Origin: Bacillota bacterium
Lineage (GTDB): Bacteria; Bacillota; Clostridia; Acetivibrionales; DSM-1351
Assembly (NCBI GenBank): GCA_023433945.1
Contig: JAEYTP010000094.1
Location: forward strand, 1 to 64,000
Direction of reading: 5' to 3'
Length of the DNA: 64,000 bases
The notes under the pieces are model-generated. The model searched no databases and was not told the origin of the DNA. It saw only the letters and a program-made list of their open reading frames with translations. Position 1 is the stretch's first letter; each line of letters begins with the position of its first letter. Below, in pieces: positions 34,503 through 42,611 of this stretch. A program made the translations under genes and the position numbers.

Positions 34503-36503
34503 ATGGAGTTTGGCAAACATAATTGGAGAGAATATGATAACGGATGTGAGAAGGAGTGGCTGCTTACAAATGGGCTGGGGGGATATTCATCTCTGAGTGC
34601 TATATGCTCGAACAATAGAAGATACCATGCTTTATTGGTTGCAGCACTTAAGCCTCCTGTTGATAGAGTAGTGTTGCTTTCTAATGTACTGGAGGATATT
34701 TGTTTTGAAGATGGTAAATGTGCATCTCTAAGCTCATTTAAGACTGTAGATGGCTATGTCAATAGAGGCTTTGAAAACCAGCAAAGAATGATATATGAGT
34801 TGCTTCCCGAATTCGTATATAGTGTACGCGATATATTTATCAAAAAGAAAATTTCCATGGTGTATGGCAAAAACACCACTGTTATTTCATATGAAGTTCG
34901 TAATAGAAGTCAAAAAACTACCCTGAGACTTACTCCATTGACAAATTTCAGAGATCACCATCACTTAAGTAGCAGGGAAAGTCTTGTACTCAATAAAAAA
35001 ATGGCATACCGTGCAACCGAGGACTATTTAAAAAGTGGTGTTAATACTTATGAAGTAGTTGTTACTAACAATACATCTCCAGTGAAACTAAAACTATATT
35101 GTAGCGAGGGGAGTTTTAGTGAGCTGAATGACTGCTACTTTGATAGAATGACGTATGATATAGAGTATGAAAGAGGTCAGGACTTTGTCGAGGACCATTT
35201 TATTCCTGGCTTCTTCGAGATTGATTTGAAACCATATGAAACAAAAAATATTACCTTTGTAGCATCTATTGAGGATGAATATCCTTCTTGTGCTGCACCC
35301 GTAATACAAAATGAAGAGGCAAGGCTTAATGAACTTATTAAAAAGGCAAATGTTAAGCACCCTCTATGCAAAGAGCTTGTGCTCTCTGCAGACAACTTTA
35401 TTGTGCATCGAAAATCAACCCAAGCAAAGACTGTAATAGCAGGATATCCATGGTTTACCGACTGGGGAAGGGACACAATGATTGCATTCTCCGGCTTAAC
35501 TTTAGCAACAGGAAGGTACGAGGATGCAAGGGAAATACTTTATACATTTTCCAAATATGTCAATTACGGATTAATCCCCAATGTCTTTCCCGAGGACGGT
35601 GAAAAACCAGCGTATAACAGCGTAGATGCAGCTCTTTGGTACTTTGAGGCAGTGAACAGCTACCTTGACTATACAAAGGATAGCCAATTCATCGGTGAAT
35701 ACATTTATCCCTGTCTTGAAAGAATCTGTCAGAGCTTTATGCAAGGAACCCTTTATGATATTAGAATGACAGAAGATGGACTGGTTACTGCGGGTGATAA
35801 GCATACACAACTAACGTGGATGGACGTAAAGGTAGGTGACTGGGTGGTCACACCTAGACATGGAAAAGCTGTTGAAATAAATGCACTGTGGTACAATGCG
35901 CTTATGGTAATGAGCAGACTTAGCAACTTATTTGGTAAGAAAGATATTTATCTAAGCTTTGCTGAAAAGGCTAAGAATTCATTTGTTAAAGTTTTCTGGA
36001 ATGATAAAAAGAATTGCCTATATGATGTAGTAAATTATGAGGGCTGTGATCCTAGCATACGCCCAAATCAGATACTGGCATGTGCTCTTTCATACAATGT
36101 TATAGACCGAGAAAGAGCCAAACTGGTAGTAGAAAAAGTATGGCATTGTCTGTATACTGCATATGGCCTTAGAACATTATCAGAAGATGATGTAAATTTT
36201 AGGGGAGTATACAAGGGTGATATGCTATCAAGAGATGGTGCATACCACCAGGGCACAGTGTGGACCTGGGTGTTGGGGCGTTTTATCAAGGCCTTTGTTT
36301 GGGCGAATGGTGAAACTCAGCAAGCCAGAAAGCTCGCACAAGACTTTGTATTGCCGTTCCAAGACCACATACGGGATGCCGGGCTTAAAAGCATATCTGA
36401 AATATTTGATGGAAGTGAGCCACATAACCCAAGGGGGTGTTTCGCACAGGCATGGAGTGTTTCAGAAATATTAAGAGCTGCAAAAGAAGATGTAGCACTA
36501 TAA
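34503..36503 (+). CDS. Glycogen debranching enzyme (amylo-alpha-1,6-glucosidase)
   Basis: This 666-residue protein has a bacterial GDE N-terminal domain (GLGGYSSLSAICSNNRRYHALLV region, about 20-230) and a GH133-type (alpha/alpha)6 barrel. The catalytic neighbourhood is WFTDWGRDTMIAFSGL around residue 320 and TWMDVKVGDWVVTPRHGKAVEINALWYNAL near 440. RDGAYHQGTVWTW (near 579) completes the active-site groove. It removes alpha-1,6 branches during glycogen or alpha-glucan use. ATG 34503 is selected for its GTGGGG site. Its position between yvcK and whiA interrupts a gene order that is otherwise widely conserved. Confidence 0.92.
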   Translation: MEFGKHNWREYDNGCEKEWLLTNGLGGYSSLSAICSNNRRYHALLVAALKPPVDRVVLLSNVLEDICFEDGKCASLSSFKTVDGYVNRGFENQQRMIYELLPEFVYSVRDIFIKKKISMVYGKNTTVISYEVRNRSQKTTLRLTPLTNFRDHHHLSSRESLVLNKKMAYRATEDYLKSGVNTYEVVVTNNTSPVKLKLYCSEGSFSELNDCYFDRMTYDIEYERGQDFVEDHFIPGFFEIDLKPYETKNITFVASIEDEYPSCAAPVIQNEEARLNELIKKANVKHPLCKELVLSADNFIVHRKSTQAKTVIAGYPWFTDWGRDTMIAFSGLTLATGRYEDAREILYTFSKYVNYGLIPNVFPEDGEKPAYNSVDAALWYFEAVNSYLDYTKDSQFIGEYIYPCLERICQSFMQGTLYDIRMTEDGLVTAGDKHTQLTWMDVKVGDWVVTPRHGKAVEINALWYNALMVMSRLSNLFGKKDIYLSFAEKAKNSFVKVFWNDKKNCLYDVVNYEGCDPSIRPNQILACALSYNVIDRERAKLVVEKVWHCLYTAYGLRTLSEDDVNFRGVYKGDMLSRDGAYHQGTVWTWVLGRFIKAFVWANGETQQARKLAQDFVLPFQDHIRDAGLKSISEIFDGSEPHNPRGCFAQAWSVSEILRAAKEDVAL

Positions 36504-36522
36504 CCTTTGGGGGTGAACAAGA

Positions 36523-37482
36523 TTGTCTTTTTCTACAATAGTGAAGGATGAACTGTGCAGAATTGAACTCAAAGAGTCATGTTGTATGCGTTCTGAAGTA
36601 TTGGGAGTTATATTGACTGAAAATCTTTTTTTAATAGATAAAAATTCAAAGCCTGTAAAAATGGTTACTGAAAATGCGGCTTTTGCCAGACGAGTGTTCT
36701 CAACAATTCGTAGGGTTTATTCAGTCTGCCCCGGTGTTACTTTTAGAAGGAGCAGAAAACTCAAAAAGCATATTTCATACACCTTGAGTTTAGCAGGTAT
36801 ACAGGGTGCTCAAAAAATTCTATATGATCTAGGTATCAGTGGGTATGCTGAAGAGGGGTTTGTGCCCGAAGAGACAATACTGAAAAACATATGCTGTAGG
36901 AAGAGTTTTTTACGAGCAGCTTTTTTAGCAGGTGGCTCAATCAGTGATCCTGAAAAGACTTATCACTTAGAGATAGCATCTCACAACTATATTAGTACCG
37001 AGGTAGTTATAAAGCTGTTAGCCGACTATGGAATAAATGCAAAGAGAATCAAAAGAAAAGGAAGCTATGTAGTATATATCAAAGAAGGCGAAAATATTGT
37101 AGACTTTTTAAATATTATTGGTGCTCACGGAGCATTGATGGAACTTGAAAATGTTAGAATCCTAAAGGAGATGCGCAACAGTGTTAACCGAATAGTTAAT
37201 TGTGAAACAGCAAATCTCGAGAAAACAGTTAATGCTTCCATGAGACAAATAGAGAACATCAGACTTATACAAACTAATATGGGATTTGACAACTTGCCTG
37301 AGAATCTTGCAGAGATTGCAGAGGTAAGGCTTGAGTATAGTGAGGCAAGTTTAAAGGAGCTAGGGGAGATGCTAAACCCTCCTCTTGGCAAGTCAGGAGT
37401 AAATCACAGGCTTAGAAAACTTGATGAGATTGGAAATAATTTAAGGGAGCAGATTGAAAAGCAGGAAAATTTAGGGAAATGA
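36523..37482 (+). CDS. whiA: DNA-binding protein WhiA
   Basis: WhiA couples a LAGLIDADG-homing-endonuclease-like N-terminal domain with a C-terminal helix-turn-helix. This 319-residue copy starts with SFSTIVKDELCRIEL, includes FLRAAFLAGGSISDPEKTYHLEI, and ends with the HTH segment LPENLAEIAEVRLEYSEASL and GVNHRLRKLDEI. It starts with TTG at 36523, eight bases after GGGGGTGA. WhiA is a sporulation regulator in Streptomyces; in Firmicutes it influences division and chromosome segregation. The end of the gene overlaps a candidate promoter for the spoIIA operon. Confidence 0.95.
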   Translation: MSFSTIVKDELCRIELKESCCMRSEVLGVILTENLFLIDKNSKPVKMVTENAAFARRVFSTIRRVYSVCPGVTFRRSRKLKKHISYTLSLAGIQGAQKILYDLGISGYAEEGFVPEETILKNICCRKSFLRAAFLAGGSISDPEKTYHLEIASHNYISTEVVIKLLADYGINAKRIKRKGSYVVYIKEGENIVDFLNIIGAHGALMELENVRILKEMRNSVNRIVNCETANLEKTVNASMRQIENIRLIQTNMGFDNLPENLAEIAEVRLEYSEASLKELGEMLNPPLGKSGVNHRLRKLDEIGNNLREQIEKQENLGK

Positions 37483-37489
37483 CGAATAG
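37461..37489 (+). promoter_or_regulatory. Candidate sigma-H promoter and 0A box for the spoIIA operon
   Basis: GCAGGAAAA at 37461 fits the sigma-H -35 consensus RNAGGAWWW. GACGAATAG at 37481, 11 bases later, fits the -10 RNNGAATWW in eight of nine positions. TGACGAA at 37480-37486 is an exact match to the Spo0A box TGNCGAA. ACGAATA-GAA-TATTCGT at 37482-37498 is a perfect dyad. The site sits at the stop codon of whiA. In Bacillus spoIIA is controlled by sigma-H and Spo0A, so the combination fits. Confidence 0.5.
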
Positions 37490-37521
37490 AATATTCGTTA
37501 TGCTCTAAAGGAGGAATGCAC

Positions 37522-37863
37522 TTGGACGTTAGGTTATTCAAAAAGGGGACAACCCTGTTAATCATGATTTATGGTGATATGGATCACCATTCTGCGCAGT
37601 ATCTACGCCAAAAGGTTGATGGCGAGCTGTATAAGGCAAATGTTAAAAATATTATTTTTGATTTTGAGAATGTGAACTTTATGGACAGCTCTGGAATTGG
37701 TGTTGTTGTTGGAAGATATAAAAACATTCAAAATCTAAATGGAAAGGCTGCGATTATAAACGCCAGCCCCAAAATACTTCAGATATTTGAGATGTCAGGA
37801 GTGCTTAAACTAATCCCCGCATACAACAGCCTAGACAAGGCTATGGAAGGCCTATGTGGCTAA
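37522..37863 (+). CDS. spoIIAA: Anti-sigma F factor antagonist
   Basis: This 113-residue STAS-domain protein has the phosphorylation site FMDSSGIGVVVGRYK; by alignment with Bacillus SpoIIAA the acceptor is Ser57. Unphosphorylated SpoIIAA binds SpoIIAB and frees sigma-F in the forespore. A TTG start at 37522 is chosen because AAAGGAGG at 37507-37514 is seven bases away; an ATG at 37516 abuts that site and is unlikely. First gene of the spoIIA set. Confidence 0.93.
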   Translation: MDVRLFKKGTTLLIMIYGDMDHHSAQYLRQKVDGELYKANVKNIIFDFENVNFMDSSGIGVVVGRYKNIQNLNGKAAIINASPKILQIFEMSGVLKLIPAYNSLDKAMEGLCG

Positions 37864-37869
37864 ACTAAC

Positions 37870-38316
37870 ATGAGAGTGAGGACAAATGAAATGCAGCTAA
37901 TTAATGAAATGAAGCTGGAGTTTTTGAGCAAATCCAATAATGAGGCCTTTGCTAGAGTGGTGGCAGCAGCCTTTGCATCTCAGCTTGACCCTACTATTGA
38001 AGAACTGGCAGATATCAAAACTGCGGTTTCTGAAGCGGTTACTAATGCTATAATACATGGATATGAAGAAACGACGGGTACAGTTTTTATGAGCTGTAAG
38101 CTGTTTGATAAAGGTATTGAGATTACTATTCGTGATTATGGCAAGGGAATAGAAGATATTGATCTTGCCAGACAACCTCTATACACTTCTAAGCCTGACA
38201 TGGAGCGCTCTGGAATGGGATTTACCGTGATGGAGAGCTTTATGGATGAAGTCAAAATTGAATCAGAACCTCAAAAGGGAACTACTATAACAATGTTCCG
38301 TGAAATCAAATCCTAA
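37870..38316 (+). CDS. spoIIAB: Anti-sigma F factor and serine kinase
   Basis: This 148-residue GHKL-fold kinase binds and inhibits sigma-F and phosphorylates SpoIIAA. It shows the N-box EAVTNAIIHGY, the G1 box RDYGKGIEDI and the G2 region MERSGMGFTVMESFMDEV. The gene starts six bases after spoIIAA, as expected for a coupled pair. A gap of 137 bases before sigF is wider than in the usual compact operon. Confidence 0.94.
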   Translation: MRVRTNEMQLINEMKLEFLSKSNNEAFARVVAAAFASQLDPTIEELADIKTAVSEAVTNAIIHGYEETTGTVFMSCKLFDKGIEITIRDYGKGIEDIDLARQPLYTSKPDMERSGMGFTVMESFMDEVKIESEPQKGTTITMFREIKS

Positions 38317-38453
38317 CCTTTCATTAAGTCAAAGATATTATTAGAGATGATTTGCCATACCTACACATGGAAAATAAAAGAAAATATGTATAAAAATATA
38401 AAATAACTCCAATAATATCTTATGATAGAAGGTTTTTACCAGCCATATTACTA

Positions 38454-39212
38454 ATGAAAGGTTTAGGAAAAACTATGATTGAGATGACGGATGAAGCTGT
38501 AAAAGAGCTTATAGTAAGATCAAAAAAGGGTGATAAGCAGGCTCAGGCTGTGCTGGTTGAGAATAATGTGGGCCTTGTTTGGAGTATAGTTAAGCGATTC
38601 CAGAATAGGGGATATGAGGTTGATGACCTATATCAGATTGGATGCATCGGACTTATAAAAGCAATCAATAAGTTTGATACCTCTTTTGACGTCAAGTTTT
38701 CTACATATGCAGTACCTATGATTATAGGGGAGATAAAGAGGTTCATCAGGGACGATGGAATTATCAAGGTAAGTCGCTCTCTCAAGGAAATCTCATCCAA
38801 GGCACGTATTACAAAGGAGATTATGAGTAAAGACTTAGGGAGGGAACCATCCATCAGTGAAATTGCCGAGCAAATCAAGGTTTCTTCAGAAGAACTTGTA
38901 ATGGCCCTTGAAGCGGGATGTGCCCCCGAATCGCTGTACAGCACAATAGGTGATGGTGACAATTCCCCAATCTTGCTGATTGACAGAATAAATGCAGATA
39001 ATAATACCCGAGAAGTGGATTTAATCGATAAAATAGCTATAAGACAAATTTTAAATACTCTTAACAAACGAGAAAGACAGATAATCATATTGCGGTATTT
39101 CAAGGAAAAAACTCAGGTACAGATTGCCAAAATGCTAGGCATATCCCAAGTACAGGTATCGAGAATTGAAAAGAAAATATTACAGGATATTAAAGCTAAA
39201 GTCAGCCAATAA
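38454..39212 (+). CDS. sigF: RNA polymerase sporulation sigma factor F
   Basis: This 252-residue sigma-70-family factor has region 2 (LVWSIVKRFQNRGYEVDDLY; QIGCIGLIKAINKFD), region 3 (GREPSISEIAEQI) and region 4 HTH (TQVQIAKMLGISQVQVSR). The context after spoIIAA-spoIIAB identifies it as sigma-F, the first forespore-specific factor. The start could be ATG 38454 or ATG 38475; the latter has AGGA seven bases upstream and would give MIEMTDEAV. The stop codon lies inside the loop of the terminator. Confidence 0.94.
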   Translation: MKGLGKTMIEMTDEAVKELIVRSKKGDKQAQAVLVENNVGLVWSIVKRFQNRGYEVDDLYQIGCIGLIKAINKFDTSFDVKFSTYAVPMIIGEIKRFIRDDGIIKVSRSLKEISSKARITKEIMSKDLGREPSISEIAEQIKVSSEELVMALEAGCAPESLYSTIGDGDNSPILLIDRINADNNTREVDLIDKIAIRQILNTLNKRERQIIILRYFKEKTQVQIAKMLGISQVQVSRIEKKILQDIKAKVSQ

Positions 39213-39234
39213 AAAATTACGGCTGACTTTTTTG
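39198..39234 (+). terminator. Terminator overlapping the end of sigF
   Basis: AAAGTCAGCC (last sigF codons) pairs with GGCTGACTTT and is followed by TTTG. The TAA stop sits in the loop. Confidence 0.85.
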
Positions 39235-39303
39235 TATATTTTTTTCATGAAAATCAATAATAATAATCAGCTTAGTGAATTTGCAATGTGAAAGGAATAA
39301 AAC

Positions 39304-39750
39304 ATGAAAAAAACTTTTACAAAAGAGGATTACGCTAATTATGTAAAAAGCGTTTCTCCTAACTCAAAGCTTGGAATCAACGTCATAAAAGCTTTTGTTG
39401 TGGGAGGGCTAATCTGCATTATAGGACAATTTGTGATTAACTACTTAAAGGCAAAGGGACTGGAAAAAGAAACAGTATCAAGTCTTACAAGTATTGTGAT
39501 GATTTTTCTTGGTGCATTTCTAACAGGGCTCAATGTCTATGATGAAATCGGAAGATTTGCTGGGGCAGGTTCAATTGTACCTATTTCAGGATTTGCAAAC
39601 TCTGTGGCCTCACCTGCTATGGAGTTCAAGTCAGAGGGGCTTATACTGGGCATGGGTGCAAAGATGTTTATAGTTGCAGGCCCTGTTATTGTTTATGGGA
39701 TTTGTTCATCAATAATAGTAGGAATAATATATTACTTGCTATCACTATAA
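39304..39750 (+). CDS. spoVAC: Stage V sporulation protein AC
   Basis: This 148-residue membrane protein has four helices and the SpoVAC signature FAGAGSIVPISGFANSVASPAMEFKSEG (given here as its key part: GAGSIVPISGFANS). SpoVAC forms part of the channel that moves dipicolinic acid into the spore and opens in germination. It has its own upstream region of about 90 bases containing TGTATA about 17 bases before AATAATA, a weak candidate for a forespore sigma promoter. AAAGGAA precedes the ATG. Confidence 0.94.
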   Translation: MKKTFTKEDYANYVKSVSPNSKLGINVIKAFVVGGLICIIGQFVINYLKAKGLEKETVSSLTSIVMIFLGAFLTGLNVYDEIGRFAGAGSIVPISGFANSVASPAMEFKSEGLILGMGAKMFIVAGPVIVYGICSSIIVGIIYYLLSL

Positions 39751-39772
39751 TACCATTTGGAGGAACATTAAT

Positions 39773-40792
39773 ATGGCTCAAAAACACATAGGAAGTCAGA
39801 CAATAAAATTTTCAAAGCCTCCTTCCATTATAGCGGGTGCAGCAATTGTAGGGCCAAAGGAAGGACAAGGACCACTTGGAAAGAGTTTTGATATGGTTAT
39901 TGAAGACGAGGCCTGGGGAGAAAAAACTTGGGAAAAGGCAGAAACCAAGCTTGTAAAAGAAGCATTTGGGAAAGCAGTTCAAAAAGCTCAGTTAACAAAT
40001 GACAAAATACAATATGTTTTTGGGGGAGATTTGCTGAATCAATGTATTGCTGCTACTTATGGTCTTAGAGAAACAAATGTACCGTTTTTTGGGTTGTTTG
40101 GTGCTTGCTCAACGATGGCAGAATCAATGAGCTTAGGAAGCATTTTACTTGATGGGGGTTTTGCAGACAATGTAGTTTGCATGACTTCAAGCCATTTTTG
40201 TTCAGCAGAGAAGCAGTTCAGGTATCCGCTGGAGCTAGGTACCCAAAGGGCTCCTACAGCTCAATGGACTATAACGGGTTCTGGTGCAGTAGTGCTTGCA
40301 GCGCAGGGCAGTGGCCCATACATCACACACGTTACTACTGGGAAAATTGTTGATTTGGGAATCTGTGATGCAAATAATATGGGCGCTGCTATGGCACCTG
40401 CGGCAGCCGATACTATTTTTGCTCATTTTGCTGATACGGGGCTGCCGCACGACTATTATGACCTAATTGTAACAGGTGACTTGGGATTATACGGGAAAAA
40501 GATTTGCTTAGAGATGTTAAAGATGAACGATGTTAATATTGAAAACTGCTATAACGACTGTGGTGTAATGATGTTTGATACAAAGAAACAAGACAAACAT
40601 GCAGGAGGAAGTGGCTGTGGTTGTTCGGCTACTACATTTGCCGGTCACATCTACAAAGAGCTTAAAAACGGAAACCTCAATAAAGTACTATTTGTAGCAA
40701 CAGGGGCTTTAATGAGTCCTATAAGCACTCAGCAAAAAGAGTCCATTCCCAGTATAGCGCATGCTGTTGCTATTAATAAGACCTTAAGCTGA
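39773..40792 (+). CDS. spoVAD: Stage V sporulation protein AD
   Basis: This 339-residue soluble SpoVA subunit has a thiolase/ketosynthase-like fold that binds dipicolinic acid. Diagnostic stretches are GPKEGQGPLGKSFDMV, FFGLFGACSTMAESMSLG and GGSGCGCSATTFAGH. The gene is tightly linked to spoVAC (22-base gap) with GGAGGA as the ribosome site. The length is as in other clostridia. Confidence 0.95.
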   Translation: MAQKHIGSQTIKFSKPPSIIAGAAIVGPKEGQGPLGKSFDMVIEDEAWGEKTWEKAETKLVKEAFGKAVQKAQLTNDKIQYVFGGDLLNQCIAATYGLRETNVPFFGLFGACSTMAESMSLGSILLDGGFADNVVCMTSSHFCSAEKQFRYPLELGTQRAPTAQWTITGSGAVVLAAQGSGPYITHVTTGKIVDLGICDANNMGAAMAPAAADTIFAHFADTGLPHDYYDLIVTGDLGLYGKKICLEMLKMNDVNIENCYNDCGVMMFDTKKQDKHAGGSGCGCSATTFAGHIYKELKNGNLNKVLFVATGALMSPISTQQKESIPSIAHAVAINKTLS

Positions 40793-40828
40793 AATTAATA
40801 TTTGTAATCTGGGAGGAAGGCTAAACAT

Positions 40829-41188
40829 ATGGACTATTTATATGCTTTTTTGGTTGGAGGAATTATTTGCGCAATAGGACAGGTATTAATAGATAAGACT
40901 AAACTGACTCCGGCTAGAATACTAGTAATTTTTGTAGTTGCAGGAGTAATACTAACTTCAATCGGTCTTTACCAAAAATTAGTGGATTTTGGAGGGGCTG
41001 GTGCCACTATTCCCTTGACAGGCTTTGGATACTCGCTAGCAAAAGGAGTTATGAAAGAAGTTGATAAAATAGGTTTATTAGGAGCGTTTACAGGGGGCTT
41101 CAAGGCAACTGCTGCCGGTTTAGCTGCCGCAGTATTTTTTGGCTTTCTTATGGCTATTATATTTAGCCCAAAGCCAAAACGCAAATAG
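40829..41188 (+). CDS. spoVAE: Stage V sporulation protein AE
   Basis: This 119-residue membrane protein has three or four helices and the SpoVAE motif FGGAGATIPLTGFGYSLAKG. It completes the minimal clostridial spoVAC-AD-AE operon for dipicolinate transport; AA, AB and AF are absent, as in most clostridia. GGGAGGA provides the ribosome site. Confidence 0.95.
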   Translation: MDYLYAFLVGGIICAIGQVLIDKTKLTPARILVIFVVAGVILTSIGLYQKLVDFGGAGATIPLTGFGYSLAKGVMKEVDKIGLLGAFTGGFKATAAGLAAAVFFGFLMAIIFSPKPKRK

Positions 41189-41236
41189 TAATAACGTATG
41201 AAAAATGCGAAGAAGTTACATTTTTTTTAAAAAAAT

Positions 41237-41274
41237 ATAGAATAATTATATAAAGTTGTATATAATTATTCTAT
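41237..41274. promoter_or_regulatory. Perfect 16-bp inverted repeat between spoVAE and cheX
   Basis: ATAGAATAATTATATA and its exact complement are separated by six bases (AAGTTG). There is no T-run on the plus side; on the minus strand a T-run follows the stem. It may be an operator for cheX or an AT-rich terminator. Confidence 0.5.
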
Positions 41275-41343
41275 GCTTTGCATTTACATACTCTGCAACG
41301 TGGTTTGACACTTGCAATTTTATACATATAAGGTGGATTAAAG

Positions 41344-41808
41344 ATGAATATTGAATATATAAATCCTTTTATTGAAGCTAGCCAGACAGTTCTTAAGCAG
41401 ATTGCGAATGTCGATGCTACCCTTGGAAAGGTATTTTTAAAGAACTCGCCCTACAAGAGTGAATCAATAGTAATTATTGTTGGTATTACTGGTAAAATAA
41501 GAGGACAGGCAGTTTTTTCAATGAGTAAGAAGACTGCTTTTGCTGTTGCATCTGCAATGATGTTTGGTATGCCTGTTGATGAACTAAATGAGATTTCAAA
41601 AAGTGCATTATCTGAACTTACAAATATGATACTTGGAAATACAGCTACTTTGTTATACAATAAAGGAATCGGTATAGAAATAACGCCACCATCTTTACTA
41701 CTTGGTGACAACCTACAGATTACACCATCGAAGATGAAAACAATATGTATACCTCTTACCTTTAATGCTGATGATTCATTGGAAATAGATATTTCTGTAC
41801 AAGATTAA
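41344..41808 (+). CDS. cheX: CheX-like chemotaxis phosphatase-family protein
   Basis: This 154-residue CheX/CheC-family protein has the active-site helix KSALSELTNMILGNTA, containing the Glu-x-x-Asn pair that dephosphorylates CheY-P. The single copy of the motif and the C-terminal strand pairing are typical of CheX. No other chemotaxis genes lie nearby, so it may work with a distant che operon or an unrelated receiver protein. AAGGTGG precedes ATG. Confidence 0.85.
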   Translation: MNIEYINPFIEASQTVLKQIANVDATLGKVFLKNSPYKSESIVIIVGITGKIRGQAVFSMSKKTAFAVASAMMFGMPVDELNEISKSALSELTNMILGNTATLLYNKGIGIEITPPSLLLGDNLQITPSKMKTICIPLTFNADDSLEIDISVQD

Positions 41809-41840
41809 GATTTATACTAAAATGCATATACTTATATGAG

Positions 41841-41864
41841 AAGATGGTTTATACCATCTTTTTT
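41841..41864 (+). terminator. Terminator after cheX
   Basis: AAGATGG-TTTATA-CCATCTT is followed by TTTT. Confidence 0.85.
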
Positions 41865-41896
41865 CATGAAAATTAAACTAAAAGGGTAGTGATAAA

Positions 41897-42391
41897 ATGC
41901 CAATAAATATTGTACTAGTAGAACCTGAAATCCCACAGAATACTGGGAATATTGTCAGGACATGTGCTGCAACAGGCGCTAAGCTTCACCTGGTTGGACC
42001 ATTAGGATTTTCTATTGAGGATAAGTATTTGAAAAGAGCTGGGCTAGATTATTGGGATGAGGCAGAGGTTAAATACTATAACAGCTTTGAGGAATTGAAA
42101 AGTAAATATCCAGAGGCTAATTTCTACTATTCTACAACAAAAGCACTTCATAAGTACTGCGATGTTTCATACCATTCTGAGGACTTTGTTGTTTTTGGGA
42201 AAGAAACAGCAGGCTTGCCAGAAGAATTGTTACGTGAAAATAAGGAAAATTGCATCAGAATACCCATGAGAGAGGGCATAAGATCGCTAAACCTTTCAAA
42301 CTCAGTTGCAATAGTTGCATATGAAGCACTGAGACAGAATGGTTTTGAAAACTTAAAAACTGAGGGTAAGCTTGTAAAGTACGATTGGTAA
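41897..42391 (+). CDS. trmL: tRNA (cytidine/uridine-34 2'-O)-methyltransferase
   Basis: This 164-residue minimal SPOUT enzyme methylates the wobble ribose of tRNA-Leu species with S-adenosylmethionine. The motifs are PEIPQNTGNIVRTCAATGA near the start, FGKETAGLPEELL and RIPMREGIRSLNLSNSVAIV, which form the trefoil knot. Length is standard. It stands alone between a terminator and a repeat array. Confidence 0.95.
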   Translation: MPINIVLVEPEIPQNTGNIVRTCAATGAKLHLVGPLGFSIEDKYLKRAGLDYWDEAEVKYYNSFEELKSKYPEANFYYSTTKALHKYCDVSYHSEDFVVFGKETAGLPEELLRENKENCIRIPMREGIRSLNLSNSVAIVAYEALRQNGFENLKTEGKLVKYDW

Positions 42392-42420
42392 CCTTTTTGA
42401 AGAACAATCAGTACTATATA

Positions 42421-42514
42421 AAAATGTAATTAGTTATTTATGTTAAAATGTAACTAGTAATTTATTAGCAATGCAATTATTAATCTATTAGCAATGCAAT
42501 TAGTATTAGATAAG
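42421..42514. repeat. Four-copy degenerate tandem array, 22-25 nt unit
   Basis: Units start at about 42421, 42445, 42470 and 42493, sharing AATGYAATTAGTAAT-like cores. The array lies 30 bases after the trmL stop. The remaining 97 bases before the peptidase gene hold only its ribosome site. Confidence 0.75.
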
Positions 42515-42611
42515 TTTATTCACTTGTTTTATGGGTATATTAATTGTGATTACTTTCTTAAACTTTTATTTTAGCCTGGCGTAAGCCTATAAGGAAAGAA
42601 GGAGTTATAAA

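Noticed and set aside
37522..37863. ATG at 37516 as spoIIAA start
   Set aside because: It abuts the ribosome site; TTG 37522 has proper spacing.
38633..39103. Minus-strand frame opposite sigF
   Set aside because: Shadow of the sigF coding sequence with no start signal or family resemblance.
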